Assembly: GCF_023078335.1 (NCBI RefSeq)
Contig: NZ_CP095550.1
Coordinates: 1,656,001-1,720,000 of the forward strand
Source: Metabacillus endolithicus
Lineage (GTDB): Bacteria > Bacillota > Bacilli > Bacillales > Bacillaceae
DNA: 64,000 nt
Direction: 5' to 3'
The translations under genes and the position numbers were made by a program. The number at the start of each line of letters is the position of its first letter. Within the stretch, counting starts at the first letter, position 1. The notes beneath the pieces were generated by a model that saw only the letters and a list, made by a program, of their open reading frames with translations, was not told the DNA's origin and searched no databases. This document shows positions 10,078-18,337 of this stretch, one piece after another.

Positions 10078-10095
10078 TGAATGAATACTCATTCA
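10078..10095 (-). promoter_or_regulatory. FadR operator upstream of fadN
   Basis: TGAATGAATACTCATTCA is an exact match to the Bacillus FadR consensus TGAATGANTANTCATTCA. It lies between the promoter and the fadN RBS, so FadR bound here would block elongation or initiation; acyl-CoA would release it. Confidence 0.9.
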
Positions 10096-10143
10096 TTTTT
10101 CTCCCAAAAAAATGAAACCTTACGAATGAGTTCCTTTAATAAT

Positions 10144-10172
10144 AATATAAAAGATTTTAAAAATTTGTTCAA
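10144..10172 (-). promoter_or_regulatory. SigA promoter of fadN-fadA-fadE
   Basis: Minus strand TTGAAC (10172-10167), 17-bp spacer, TATATT (10149-10144). The FadR site is about 45 bp downstream of the predicted start point. Confidence 0.65.
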
Positions 10173-10246
10173 TAGATTTATCATATTTTTTACTAAATAA
10201 TCAAATTCATCTTAGGAAAAGCTAATTTAGCAGGGGGTGATACTTC

Positions 10247-10402
10247 ATGGCACGTTTAAAAAAATCTCCATCAAAAGCAGGTGTAAGTGCTGCAAGTGTA
10301 AAGGGCAATGCTGGTCCTAATAACGAAAAAGCTGGCGGCGGTAAGCGCACAAGCCAAAATCAACAATACAAACAGCATAATATGGGCAGTGACAATATGT
10401 AA
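10247..10402 (+). CDS. yuzL: YuzL-family small protein
   Basis: A 51-residue basic, Gly/Ser/Asn-rich protein with no membrane segment, carrying GVSAASVKGNAGP followed by GGGKRTSQNQQYKQHN. This matches the short YuzL family, whose gene lies between the yusL (fadN) and yusM (fadM) genes in B. subtilis. The RBS is AGGGGGTGA before ATG 10247. A spore-associated role is plausible by composition but not shown. It faces fadM and shares a terminator with it. Confidence 0.75.
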   Translation: MARLKKSPSKAGVSAASVKGNAGPNNEKAGGGKRTSQNQQYKQHNMGSDNM

Positions 10403-10414
10403 AAGCTCAAGTCT

Positions 10415-10444
10415 AAGGGGTCTGACATAGGTTGCAGGCCCCTT
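10415..10444. terminator. Bidirectional terminator between yuzL and fadM
   Basis: AAGGGG(T)C ... GGCCCCTT stem in the 68-bp gap between convergent genes, with T-rich flanks on both strands. Confidence 0.7.
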
Positions 10445-10470
10445 CTTATTTTTCAAGTGACAAATTAAGT

Positions 10471-11388
10471 CTAGCGTTTAAAAATCCCCTTCAAAACAAA
10501 TGCAACATTAGCAGGCCTTTCTGCCATTCTTCTCATAAAATATCCATACCAATCTGTCCCAAATGGTACATAGACACGCATTCGATATCCTTCTTTAACT
10601 AAATCTAATTGCTTTTCAGGTCTAATACCATACAGCATTTGAAACTCAAATTGATCCTTTGGTATCTTGTGTTGATCTACAAGCTCTTTTGTATAGTCAA
10701 TCATGATATCATCATGAGTTGCCACTGCTGTGTAATGTCCATTAAGTAGATGCATTTTAATAATTTTTTTAAAGTTCTCATCAACATCCTTTTTATCTGG
10801 AAAAGCAACATCTGATGATTCCTTGTAGGCACCCTTCACAAGCCTTAAGTTCGCCTCATAGCGACTTAACTCCTCAACATCCTGAACAGTTCGGTATAAA
10901 TATGCTTGAACAACTGTCCCTACATGTTTATAATCCTTTTTCAATGTCTTAAAAATTTCGAGCGTTTTTTCACATCTAGAATGATCTTCCATATCAATTG
11001 TTACAAAAACATCATACTTTTCAGCTGCCGTTAATATACGGCGCATATTTGTTAAAACTACTTCATCAGATATATCTAAACCCATAGAAGTAAGTTTAAT
11101 CGAAATTTGTGATTTCAGCCTACTACTTCCTATAGCTTCAATTGCTTTAATACAATGATCAGCTGTTTCTCTTGCTTCCTGCTCATCCTCAATAAATTCA
11201 CCAAGGTAGTCTAATGTTACATCAAGGCCTTTGTGATTAAGATTCTGAATTACACCTTTTGCCAAATCAATTGTGTCACCAGCTACGAATCTTCCTGCTC
11301 CAAATCTTAGTCCATATTTTTTTGCAAGTCTAGTCAACGTCTTATTCTTGGATAAAAACATAAAAGAGTTTCGTAATAATTGTTCCAC
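10471..11388 (-). CDS. fadM: Proline dehydrogenase FadM (YusM-type)
   Basis: A 305-residue monofunctional proline dehydrogenase, FAD-dependent oxidation of proline to pyrroline-5-carboxylate. TIM-barrel motifs include LRLVKGAYKES (FAD/substrate), FEFQMLYGIRPE and the C-terminal RVYVPFGTDWYGYFMRRMAERP, which binds substrate. GTG 11388 is the start because AAGGAGG lies eight bases upstream; this gives a length close to the 302 residues of B. subtilis FadM. It stands alone on its transcript. Confidence 0.92.
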   Translation of the reverse strand: MEQLLRNSFMFLSKNKTLTRLAKKYGLRFGAGRFVAGDTIDLAKGVIQNLNHKGLDVTLDYLGEFIEDEQEARETADHCIKAIEAIGSSRLKSQISIKLTSMGLDISDEVVLTNMRRILTAAEKYDVFVTIDMEDHSRCEKTLEIFKTLKKDYKHVGTVVQAYLYRTVQDVEELSRYEANLRLVKGAYKESSDVAFPDKKDVDENFKKIIKMHLLNGHYTAVATHDDIMIDYTKELVDQHKIPKDQFEFQMLYGIRPEKQLDLVKEGYRMRVYVPFGTDWYGYFMRRMAERPANVAFVLKGIFKR

Positions 11389-11670
11389 CTGAAAACCCTC
11401 CTTTTGCGTTCTTATTCCATATTCAGTCCATTTTTGAATCAATTAGCGAATTGTAACCGCATTCATTATCTGAGATTTAGTGGAATACATGTTATTTTGA
11501 AAAATGACATATTGATTATATCTCTTATCAGATCTGTATTCCTCTTATAAAGAGTATATGTTTTGAAGTTAAAATCGGTTAAGGATCATTTGGGATCTCT
11601 TTTTCCCATTGCATATTACACTTTTGTAGTGGAAGGATAGAAAAGACTGAATAAGTGAGGAGGGGTATTG

Positions 11671-11943
11671 ATGCAAAAGCAAAATACGCAACAGCAGCAA
11701 CAGCCATCAATGATGGTGCAACCACCTAATATTATCACAACTAAAGACCAGCTCTACTTAACAGATATGCTTTCGTGGAATCTTTTAGCAATGAAAAAAG
11801 CTCATTTTTTTGCGTCTCAATGTCAAAACCAAGAAGTGAAAAATCAATTAGAACAAATTGGTCAAATGCACAATCAGCATTATCAAAAAATATTATCACA
11901 TTTACAATCTCAGCAGCCTTCATCAGGTGCTCAACTTCAGTAG
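11671..11943 (+). CDS. Spore coat protein, YusN/CotF-like
   Basis: A 90-residue protein with a Gln-rich N-terminus (QNTQQQQQPSMM) and a core TKDQLYLTDMLSWNLLAMKKAHFFA followed by a helical HxxHYQKIL segment. This is the CotF/YusN pattern of small coat proteins. ATG 11671 has GAGGAGG upstream. It precedes a second CotF-like gene by 14 bp, so the two form a coat operon. The position near fadM fits B. subtilis yusN. Confidence 0.75.
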   Translation: MQKQNTQQQQQPSMMVQPPNIITTKDQLYLTDMLSWNLLAMKKAHFFASQCQNQEVKNQLEQIGQMHNQHYQKILSHLQSQQPSSGAQLQ

Positions 11944-11957
11944 GAGGTCAGGTAAGT

Positions 11958-12296
11958 ATGGATAGTAAAATTAGCAATGCAGAAACACAAGTGCAAGAAG
12001 GACCTAAGATGAATGATCGTGATTTTGCAAATGATTTATTATCAACCGAAAAATATTTAACTTCTTCTTATTCAACAGCACTTAACGAAGCAAGTCATCA
12101 AGCACTATACCAGGATCTTTCTACAATATTTAATGAAACACAACAGGCTCAAAGAGATCTTTATAATTTAATGTTTAAGAATGGTTGGTATTCTCTAGAA
12201 GCCGCTGATACACAGAAACTTCAACAATCATATCAAAAGTTTTCAACAACAATTCAGCAGCAATCTCCTTATGGAAATGGAAATACTCAGCAATAG
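11958..12296 (+). CDS. CotF-family spore coat protein
   Basis: A 112-residue CotF-family protein: NDRDFANDLLSTEKYLTSSY is the family signature, then a four-helix type core with AQRDLYNLMFKNGWYSLEAA and a Gln-rich tail. The start is ATG 11958 preceded by TAGGAGGTCAGG; the frame is open upstream but that part overlaps the previous coat gene. Likely made in the mother cell and deposited on the spore. Confidence 0.85.
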   Translation: MDSKISNAETQVQEGPKMNDRDFANDLLSTEKYLTSSYSTALNEASHQALYQDLSTIFNETQQAQRDLYNLMFKNGWYSLEAADTQKLQQSYQKFSTTIQQQSPYGNGNTQQ

Positions 12297-12306
12297 CTTT
12301 CAAAAG

Positions 12307-12340
12307 AAAAAGCTCACTTCATAGTAGAAGATGAGCTTTT
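12307..12340. terminator. Bidirectional terminator, coat operon / iron operon
   Basis: AAAAGCTCA ... TGAGCTTTT stem between convergent genes. Its 3' arm reaches the last bases of the yusU coding region. Confidence 0.75.
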
Positions 12341-12593
12341 AGTCTTTCATTTTTGTTTTACGAAACTGTTCATTTAGTTCCTTAATTTCTCCAATAATAC
12401 TCTTTAGATCTTCTTTAGCTTCCGGGTAGGCTGAATTCCAATGTTTAGCTAACGGTGGCATTGATTTGGAAATATGAGTATACAATGCCCACATCTTCAC
12501 TTTTTCTTTCAACTCATCAGATGTTTCACCTAATAATAACTCTGTATATTTTTCAAGCAGTCCATCAAACTGTTCTTTTAACTGTTGCTCCAT
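12339..12593 (-). CDS. yusU: YusU-like DUF2573 protein
   Basis: An 84-residue charged helical protein without signal peptide (QFDGLLEKYTELLLGE, then MWALYTHISKSMPPLAKHW). It matches the DUF2573/YusU family by motif and by position downstream of the YusV-type ATPase gene. Last gene of the Fur-controlled iron operon, 18 bp after the reductase gene. The function is unknown; cotranscription suggests a link to siderophore use. Confidence 0.75.
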   Translation of the reverse strand: MEQQLKEQFDGLLEKYTELLLGETSDELKEKVKMWALYTHISKSMPPLAKHWNSAYPEAKEDLKSIIGEIKELNEQFRKTKMKD

Positions 12594-12611
12594 TGAACGA
12601 TACCTCCTCTA

Positions 12612-13364
12612 CTAGGTTGTTGGTTGTTTACATTCAATTGGACATGTTTGACAGCGATCTCCGTTTTTTGAAGTATAGTAAAATAAACAACAAGTGGATC
12701 GTTTTCTCACATTGTTTTTCTTATCATGAAAATACATTGTTAGAGGATTTTTATCTTTTAGACCAAAAGCTTCGGCAGGCGCATGTATGATTACATATGA
12801 AAAGTCCTCTTTTATCTTTGATTTCATTTCATCTGAAATACTTTCATCCTCGAGTAAAGATTCGTACATCCAGAAAATATAGATCGCAATATTTTCCCAA
12901 AGTATGGACTTGGACACTTTCGAAGCTTTTGATACGTTATTAATAATGATAGAAATATTATCTTTAAATAAGGCGGTAATAACCGCTTCCCTCCAACTGT
13001 TTCGATCAGTATCTGGAGTTGTTACTACCAAGTTATTAAAGTAAAAGCTTGGTAACCAAATTGGATCATCATCATCTGTTTGAAGTGACAGATTGTTAAT
13101 ACTACTGTTTATTCCTTTATCGTAGCTTGTCATGCAATATAAAACAAGTGCTGCCAAGAAGGCATATCTTTTTACTAACATAGACCCGATAACAGAGTGT
13201 TTATTTGTATTAAGCTTGTATTGTAATATCTCATCATAAAGAGACGTCAGGTGTTTCTGTTGGAGTAAATCTGCACCTTTAATGATGGAACCATTTGTTT
13301 TCTTCTCTGTTATGATCCGGTATTTTGTTAATGAATATAGTTCTTCTTTAGTTAGTTCAGCCAT
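12612..13364 (-). CDS. FhuF-like siderophore-iron reductase
   Basis: A 250-residue cytoplasmic protein ending in the [2Fe-2S] signature of FhuF-type ferric reductases: CC, ten residues, C, two residues, C ([21 protein letters not shown] region). Such enzymes reduce Fe3+ in an imported siderophore to release the iron. The rest is divergent, with the expected N-terminal all-helical part. The start overlaps the end of the ATPase gene by 8 bp, so translation is probably coupled. Confidence 0.8.
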   Translation of the reverse strand: MAELTKEELYSLTKYRIITEKKTNGSIIKGADLLQQKHLTSLYDEILQYKLNTNKHSVIGSMLVKRYAFLAALVLYCMTSYDKGINSSINNLSLQTDDDDPIWLPSFYFNNLVVTTPDTDRNSWREAVITALFKDNISIIINNVSKASKVSKSILWENIAIYIFWMYESLLEDESISDEMKSKIKEDFSYVIIHAPAEAFGLKDKNPLTMYFHDKKNNVRKRSTCCLFYYTSKNGDRCQTCPIECKQPTT

Positions 13365-14175
13365 TTAATACCCCAGCTTCTTTTATAATACATCTTCCTC
13401 TTCCATGAGGTATGCAAAGAGGTGTTCCAAAAATAGGATCAACGGTAACTTCACAATTCATTTGAAATACATTTTGCACTAAACTACAGTTAATTACCTC
13501 TTCAGGTTTTCCTTGTGCATAAACTTTTTTGTCTTTTAACGCTACAAGATTATGGGCATAGCGACAAGCTAAATTTAAGTCATGAAGAACCATAACAATC
13601 GTTCGATTTTCACGTTCATTTAATTCAAATAAAAGATCTAATATTTCTATTTGATGTGTCATATCTAAATAGGTTGTTGGTTCATCTAACAGAATAATAT
13701 CTGTTTGCTGCGCAAGAGTCATGGCAATCCATGCACGTTGCCGTTGCCCACCTGATAAAGAATCGACTGGTCTTTCTGCTAAATCCTGCAATCCTGTTGC
13801 TTCTAAGGCACTTGAAACAGCGTCTTCATCTTCCTTCGACCATTGCTTTAACCAGCTTTGATGTGGATATCTACCTTGTTTAACAAGCTGCAAAACGGTT
13901 AACCCCTCAGGTGCAACCGGACCTTGAGGAAGGATAGCCAGCTGTTTTGCTACCTCTTTTGTAGGAAGTTTTGCAATTGCATTTCCTTCGAGTAACACAG
14001 AACCATTTCTAGGTTTTAGCAATCTTGCAATCGAGCGTAGTAACGTTGATTTCCCACAACCGTTACTACCAATAAAGACCGTTATTTCACCCTTAGGAAT
14101 TTTCACATCTAACTCATTAATGATTATTGTATCTCCATAAGAAAGAGTGAGCGCATTTGTTTCAATCGCATCCAT
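13357..14175 (-). CDS. yusV: Iron-siderophore ABC transporter ATPase, YusV-like
   Basis: A 272-residue FecE-type ATPase. Walker [10 protein letters not shown] (about 38-46), Q-loop [10 protein letters not shown], signature [15 protein letters not shown], Walker [14 protein letters not shown] and H-loop VLHDLN are all present. In B. subtilis YusV energises several siderophore permeases, including YfiZ-YfhA; here the two permease genes are directly upstream in the same operon, so a dedicated system is likely. Confidence 0.93.
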   Translation of the reverse strand: MDAIETNALTLSYGDTIIINELDVKIPKGEITVFIGSNGCGKSTLLRSIARLLKPRNGSVLLEGNAIAKLPTKEVAKQLAILPQGPVAPEGLTVLQLVKQGRYPHQSWLKQWSKEDEDAVSSALEATGLQDLAERPVDSLSGGQRQRAWIAMTLAQQTDIILLDEPTTYLDMTHQIEILDLLFELNERENRTIVMVLHDLNLACRYAHNLVALKDKKVYAQGKPEEVINCSLVQNVFQMNCEVTVDPIFGTPLCIPHGRGRCIIKEAGVLNG

Positions 14176-14247
14176 ATAAATCGCTCCTTTTTGTATGGCA
14201 TATCTAGTTTCTATCTCACATGGCTATCAGAGCCAGAAATCTTACTT

Positions 14248-15303
14248 TCACGAATTCCTTGTTTTATATAGTAAGTAAATAAAATAAGGTGCACCGATTG
14301 CTGCAGTAAACACACCTGCTGGAACCTCTAATGGAGAGAATAACGTTCTCCCAATTAAATCTGCCAACATAACAAGTATGGCACCAAGCAATGCAGAGAC
14401 TGGTAAAAGAGCACCAAAGGAAGATCCTACCATTCTCCTTGCCATATGTGGGGCCATTAAGCCGACAAATCCTATAACACCTGCAAAGGCTACCGAAGCA
14501 CCTGTTAAGGCAGTCCCCAGTAATAATAGTAAAAATCGGTTCCTTTGTACCAAGCTGCCCACACCTGTTGCCAATTCATCACCGAGCTCTTGTATATTCA
14601 CATCTCTTATTGAAATCAAGCAAATGATTAATAATATAATAACAACGGGAAGTAATATACGAACCTGTTCCCATGTTGCACCATACACTGTCCCTGTAAT
14701 CCATACATTTGCTTGTGATGCTTGATAGATGGGACCTTTCACCATAAAAAGTGTAGTTAAAGACTGTGCCAGCATTGACAATCCGATCCCAATAAGGACG
14801 AGTCGCACAGATGAAGATCCATTCTTCCAAGAAAGTAAGTAAACAAGTATGCCTACAATGGTTGCACCAATAAACGCTGCAACTGGCATCCATTTAACGC
14901 TTACAATCAATGAGTTGTTTCGATCGCTAAAAAGCATTAGGAAGCAAACAACACCAACTGCTCCCCCACCTGTTATTCCAATAATATCCGGTGATGCTAA
15001 TGGATTACGTATTAAAGCCTGTAGTATCGCACCTGCTACCGCTAAGCTTATTCCTACTAATAAGGCAATAATAATACGAGGTAATCGAAAAGAATAAATA
15101 AATAGTTCATCCATCTCTGTACCAAAGCCAAACAAGGTTTTCATAACATTGATAGGAGTTATAAAGACCTCGCCAATACCTGTACTTAACATAAAAATTA
15201 AACATGTAACACCTAACAAAATACACGAAATAAATAATGCCTTTTTATCAATTAGAAAGGATAGAAAACCTGACCCTAACCTTAACTTATAATATTTTTT
15301 CAC
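14248..15303 (-). CDS. yfhA: Siderophore ABC permease, YfhA-like (FecCD family)
   Basis: A 351-residue integral membrane protein of the FecCD/BtuC family. It has about ten hydrophobic segments and the family motifs FRLPRIIIALLVGISLAVAGA, ALIRNPLASPDIIG and the cytoplasmic coupling region GLMAPHMARRMVG. It forms a heterodimeric channel with the neighbouring permease, with which it overlaps by 4 bp. Confidence 0.9.
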   Translation of the reverse strand: MKKYYKLRLGSGFLSFLIDKKALFISCILLGVTCLIFMLSTGIGEVFITPINVMKTLFGFGTEMDELFIYSFRLPRIIIALLVGISLAVAGAILQALIRNPLASPDIIGITGGGAVGVVCFLMLFSDRNNSLIVSVKWMPVAAFIGATIVGILVYLLSWKNGSSSVRLVLIGIGLSMLAQSLTTLFMVKGPIYQASQANVWITGTVYGATWEQVRILLPVVIILLIICLISIRDVNIQELGDELATGVGSLVQRNRFLLLLLGTALTGASVAFAGVIGFVGLMAPHMARRMVGSSFGALLPVSALLGAILVMLADLIGRTLFSPLEVPAGVFTAAIGAPYFIYLLYKTRNS

Positions 15304-16301
15304 TTTCCGAACCCCCTACGTGCTATATAAATAAAAAAGGGAGTTCCGATAAACGCTGTCATAACCCCTACTGGAACTTCTTCAGGCATAACAATATATC
15401 TTGCAAGGATGTCTGCAAATACAAGGAGTGATCCTCCTAAAAAGGTACTAAAAGGGAGAATCCAGCGATAATCATTACCAACTAAAAATCGGGCGAAGTG
15501 AGGAATAACAATTCCGATAAAAGCAATCGGTCCAGCAACAGCAACAGCTCCCCCACCTAAAACAATAACTAGTAATGCCCCTGTAAGCTTTACTACTCCT
15601 GTTCGCTGTCCTAATCCTTTTGCAACATCTTCCCCCATTGTTAACACATTAATTTTTTGTGAAAGAATCATACTTAATATAATGGCAGGTAAAACATAAG
15701 GAAGTACCATATACAATCCTTCCAGCTTTCTGCCTTGAATAGAACCAGCTAGCCAAAATAACACTTGATCAAGTGCCGCTTCGTTTACTACTAATAACCC
15801 TTGTGTCAGAGAAGAAAAGAGTGCTGCCATTGCTGCACCTGCTAATGTTAACTTCATTGGAGTTAGCCCTTCCCTACCAAATGACCCGATAAAATATACA
15901 ATAAATGCTGAAAAGGCTGCACCTGCAAAGGCAATCCAAATATAAGCCTGATATGAGTTAACATAAAACACTGAAACTGCCACAACAATAAAAAATCCAG
16001 CACCGGCATTTATTCCAAATACACTTGGTGAAGCTAAAGGATTTTTTGTTAAAGCTTGCATAATTGCACCTGCAAGCGCTAGACTCGCACCGACGACTGC
16101 CCCTATTAAAGCTCGAGGTAGTCGAACATCGTACACAATAATATGTTCATTACTTCCGTTAAAATGAGCAAATGCATCATAAACTGTTTTTAAGTTTGTA
16201 TCTGTATAGCCAAAAACAAGACTTCCACACATTAGTAGAATAAGTAAAATAAATCCTAAAATTAAGCCAAGCGATTTTTGATAAGAAGATTTCAATAACA
16301 T
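15300..16301 (-). CDS. yfiZ: Siderophore ABC permease, YfiZ-like (FecCD family)
   Basis: A 333-residue FecCD-family permease and first gene of the leftward operon. Motifs are VRLPRALIGAVVGASLALAGA, LTKNPLASPSVFGINAG and GIVIPHFARFLVGNDYRW. About ten membrane segments. A Fur-box-containing promoter lies upstream. Together with the second permease, the ATPase and the divergently encoded lipoprotein it forms one complete importer, like YfiYZ-YfhA-YusV of B. subtilis, which takes up hydroxamate siderophores. Confidence 0.9.
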   Translation of the reverse strand: MLLKSSYQKSLGLILGFILLILLMCGSLVFGYTDTNLKTVYDAFAHFNGSNEHIIVYDVRLPRALIGAVVGASLALAGAIMQALTKNPLASPSVFGINAGAGFFIVVAVSVFYVNSYQAYIWIAFAGAAFSAFIVYFIGSFGREGLTPMKLTLAGAAMAALFSSLTQGLLVVNEAALDQVLFWLAGSIQGRKLEGLYMVLPYVLPAIILSMILSQKINVLTMGEDVAKGLGQRTGVVKLTGALLVIVLGGGAVAVAGPIAFIGIVIPHFARFLVGNDYRWILPFSTFLGGSLLVFADILARYIVMPEEVPVGVMTAFIGTPFFIYIARRGFGK

Positions 16302-16344
16302 AGCTGCTCCTATTTATAACTTTATTTCATAACAATCTTATCAA

Positions 16345-16373
16345 ATAATAATGATTTTGAAAATCGTTTTCAA
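16345..16373 (-). promoter_or_regulatory. Promoter of the leftward iron operon with Fur box
   Basis: Minus strand TTGAAA (16373-16368), 17-bp spacer, TATTAT (16350-16345). The Fur box TGAAAATCGTTTTCA (16358-16372) covers the -35 and spacer, so Fe-loaded Fur would exclude RNA polymerase. Confidence 0.75.
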
Positions 16374-16380
16374 TTAGATG

Positions 16381-16409
16381 TTGACAATTGTCCTAATTCC
16401 TTTTATTAT
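16381..16409 (+). promoter_or_regulatory. Promoter of the siderophore-binding lipoprotein gene
   Basis: TTGACA (16381-16386), 17-bp spacer, TATTAT (16404-16409), oriented to the right. Confidence 0.8.
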
Positions 16410-16421
16410 TCTCATTGTAAA

Positions 16422-16436
16422 TGAAAATGATTATCA
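16422..16436 (+). promoter_or_regulatory. Fur box downstream of the rightward promoter
   Basis: TGAAAATGATTATCA differs by one base from the Bacillus 7-1-7 Fur box TGATAATGATTATCA. It lies at about +6 to +20 of the rightward transcript. Confidence 0.85.
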
Positions 16437-16456
16437 AATACATTGGAGGTTCAAAC

Positions 16457-17461
16457 ATGACAGTAACATCACGTAAGTCTTGGTTATCATTATTTTTATT
16501 AAGTATGACCATCCTTATTCTCGCAGCCTGCGGTAATACCAATGAGGAATCAACAGAAACTGAAGGTGCAGAAGGATCTAATGATGCTCCTGCAGAAGAA
16601 ACATATACAGTGGAACATGCAATGGGTTCAACTGAAATTACTGGTACTCCCGAGAAGGTTGTTATTTTAACAAACGAAGGAACTGAAGCATTATTATCTA
16701 TGGGTGTTACACCGGTCGGTGCCGTACAATCTTGGTTAGGTGATCCTTGGTATGAACATATTACTGATAAAATGACAAATGTTGAAGTTGTTGGAACTGA
16801 GAGTGAAGTAAACGTTGAAGCAATTGCTGCCCTTAAACCAGATTTAATCATCGGTAACAAACTTCGCCAAGAAAAAATCTATGAGCAATTAAAAGCTATT
16901 GCACCTACCGTTTTCTCTGAAACTTTAAAGGGTGAATGGCAGGATAATTTCAAATTATATGCTAAAGCATTAAACCGTGAAGATGAAGGTCAAAAAGTGA
17001 CTGATGATTTTGAAGCTCGTATTTCCGAAATTAAAGAAACTGCTGGTGATAAAGTTAACCAGGAAGTATCTGTTGTTCGATTTATGGCAGGTAAAACTAG
17101 AATTTACTATAAAGATTCTTTCTCAGGAGTAATTCTAGAGAAGTTAGGCTTTGCACGTCCAGCTGTACTAGAGGAGGTTTTCTCTGATAATCCAGAAGAT
17201 TTATTTGCTCGAGAAGTAGGTAAAGAAGTTATTCCAAAGATGGATGGAGACATTTTATTCTACTTTACATATGCACCACCTGGTGATACAGAAGCAACAA
17301 AAACAGAAGAAGAATGGACGAATGATCCACTTTGGAAAAACCTTGAAGTTGTAAAAGCAGAAAAAGCTTACAAAGTTGACGATGCTATTTGGAACACAGC
17401 TGGTGGAGTTCTAGCAGCTAACCTGTTATTAGATGATATTGAAGCAAAGCTTGCTGAATAA
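16457..17461 (+). CDS. yfiY: Iron-siderophore-binding lipoprotein, YfiY-like
   Basis: A 334-residue FecB/FepB-type solute-binding protein. It has a signal peptide with lipobox LILAAC (Cys about 26), an acidic linker (ESTETEGAEGSNDAPAEE) and the TroA-type fold with RQEKIYEQLKAIAPTV and a C-terminal VDDAIWNTAGGVLAA segment. ATG 16457 follows GGAGG. It delivers ferric siderophore to the permease pair encoded across the divergent promoter. A Fur box sits at its transcription start. Confidence 0.92.
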   Translation: MTVTSRKSWLSLFLLSMTILILAACGNTNEESTETEGAEGSNDAPAEETYTVEHAMGSTEITGTPEKVVILTNEGTEALLSMGVTPVGAVQSWLGDPWYEHITDKMTNVEVVGTESEVNVEAIAALKPDLIIGNKLRQEKIYEQLKAIAPTVFSETLKGEWQDNFKLYAKALNREDEGQKVTDDFEARISEIKETAGDKVNQEVSVVRFMAGKTRIYYKDSFSGVILEKLGFARPAVLEEVFSDNPEDLFAREVGKEVIPKMDGDILFYFTYAPPGDTEATKTEEEWTNDPLWKNLEVVKAEKAYKVDDAIWNTAGGVLAANLLLDDIEAKLAE

Positions 17462-17471
17462 ATAGAGAAAT

Positions 17472-17502
17472 AAAGCGACTGACAATGTTAGTCGCTTTTT
17501 TG
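17472..17502 (+). terminator. Terminator after the siderophore lipoprotein gene
   Basis: AAAGCGACT ... AGTCGCTTTTTTG hairpin with T-run 11 bp after the stop. Confidence 0.9.
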
Positions 17503-17560
17503 TTTTTTCTAAAATGAATAGGGAAAAATAAATGATATGACGTGAGAGAGGGTGAGGTAC

Positions 17561-18286
17561 TTGCTTCAAGCAGCACTTTGGGGAGCGTTTGCTGGATCAC
17601 CTATTTTTTTTGGTGCATTAGTAGGTATCTTTACAAATCTCCCTAAAAAAATTACTGGGTTGATTATGTCATTTGGGACTGGTGTGTTAATTGGAGCTGC
17701 TGCTTTTGAATTGTTAACTGAAGCTGTTGATGAAGGTGGCTTACGATCTACATCTATTGGGTTTCTAGTCGGTGCATTGGTATTTACTTTATCTGAAGTT
17801 ATTGTTTCTAAAAGAGGAGGAAGAGATCGAAAACGTTCAAAGAAGAGCAGTGAAAATCATTCTGGGATCACCATTTTCATTGGGACGATTATTGATGCGA
17901 TTCCTGAATCTGTGATAATAGGTGTAAGCCTTCTTGAGCAAGGTACAGTTAGCTACCTAATGGTTATTGCTGTATTTATTAGTAACTTTCCTGAAGGATT
18001 ATCAAGTACAGTTGGGTTAAAAAAAGATGGTTACAGCAAAAAGACAATTCTCACGATGTGGTTAATTGTTGTTTCACTTTCTTCTGTTAGTGCATTATTA
18101 GGTTTTGGACTGCTACAGAATGCATCAGCAAGTATTATTTCTTTTATTTCAGCTTTTGCAGCAGGTGGGATTTTTGCGATGGTATCATCCACTATGATGC
18201 CAGAGGCATTTGAAGAAGGTGGAGCCATTGTGGGTTTAATTGCATCTCTTGGATTATTGAGTTCCTTGTTTCTATCTCATTTATAA
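17561..18286 (+). CDS. ZIP-family metal transporter
   Basis: About 241 residues, seven to eight hydrophobic segments and the ZIP metal-site helices: GTIIDAIPESVIIGVSL in TM4 and FISNFPEGLSSTVG in TM5, in which H/E metal ligands are partly replaced by N and E. TTG 17561 is taken as start because GAGAGAGG lies nine bases upstream; the GTG at 17552 overlaps that RBS. Substrate (Zn, Fe or other divalent metal) cannot be read from the sequence. Monocistronic, flanked by terminators. Confidence 0.8.
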   Translation: MLQAALWGAFAGSPIFFGALVGIFTNLPKKITGLIMSFGTGVLIGAAAFELLTEAVDEGGLRSTSIGFLVGALVFTLSEVIVSKRGGRDRKRSKKSSENHSGITIFIGTIIDAIPESVIIGVSLLEQGTVSYLMVIAVFISNFPEGLSSTVGLKKDGYSKKTILTMWLIVVSLSSVSALLGFGLLQNASASIISFISAFAAGGIFAMVSSTMMPEAFEEGGAIVGLIASLGLLSSLFLSHL

Positions 18287-18305
18287 CAAGGAAATAATAT
18301 AAGGA

Positions 18306-18335
18306 AAAACCACTAATCAAGTGACTAGTGGTTTT
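18306..18335. terminator. Bidirectional terminator between ZIP gene and ktrB
   Basis: AAAACCACTA ... TAGTGGTTTT perfect stem between convergent genes. Confidence 0.9.
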
Positions 18336-18337
18336 AA

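Noticed and set aside
10271..10456. Minus-strand ORF opposite yuzL
   Set aside because: No RBS and lies over yuzL and the shared terminator.
16393..16860. Minus-strand ORF opposite the siderophore lipoprotein
   Set aside because: Antisense shadow crossing the Fur-controlled promoter; the lipoprotein is well supported.
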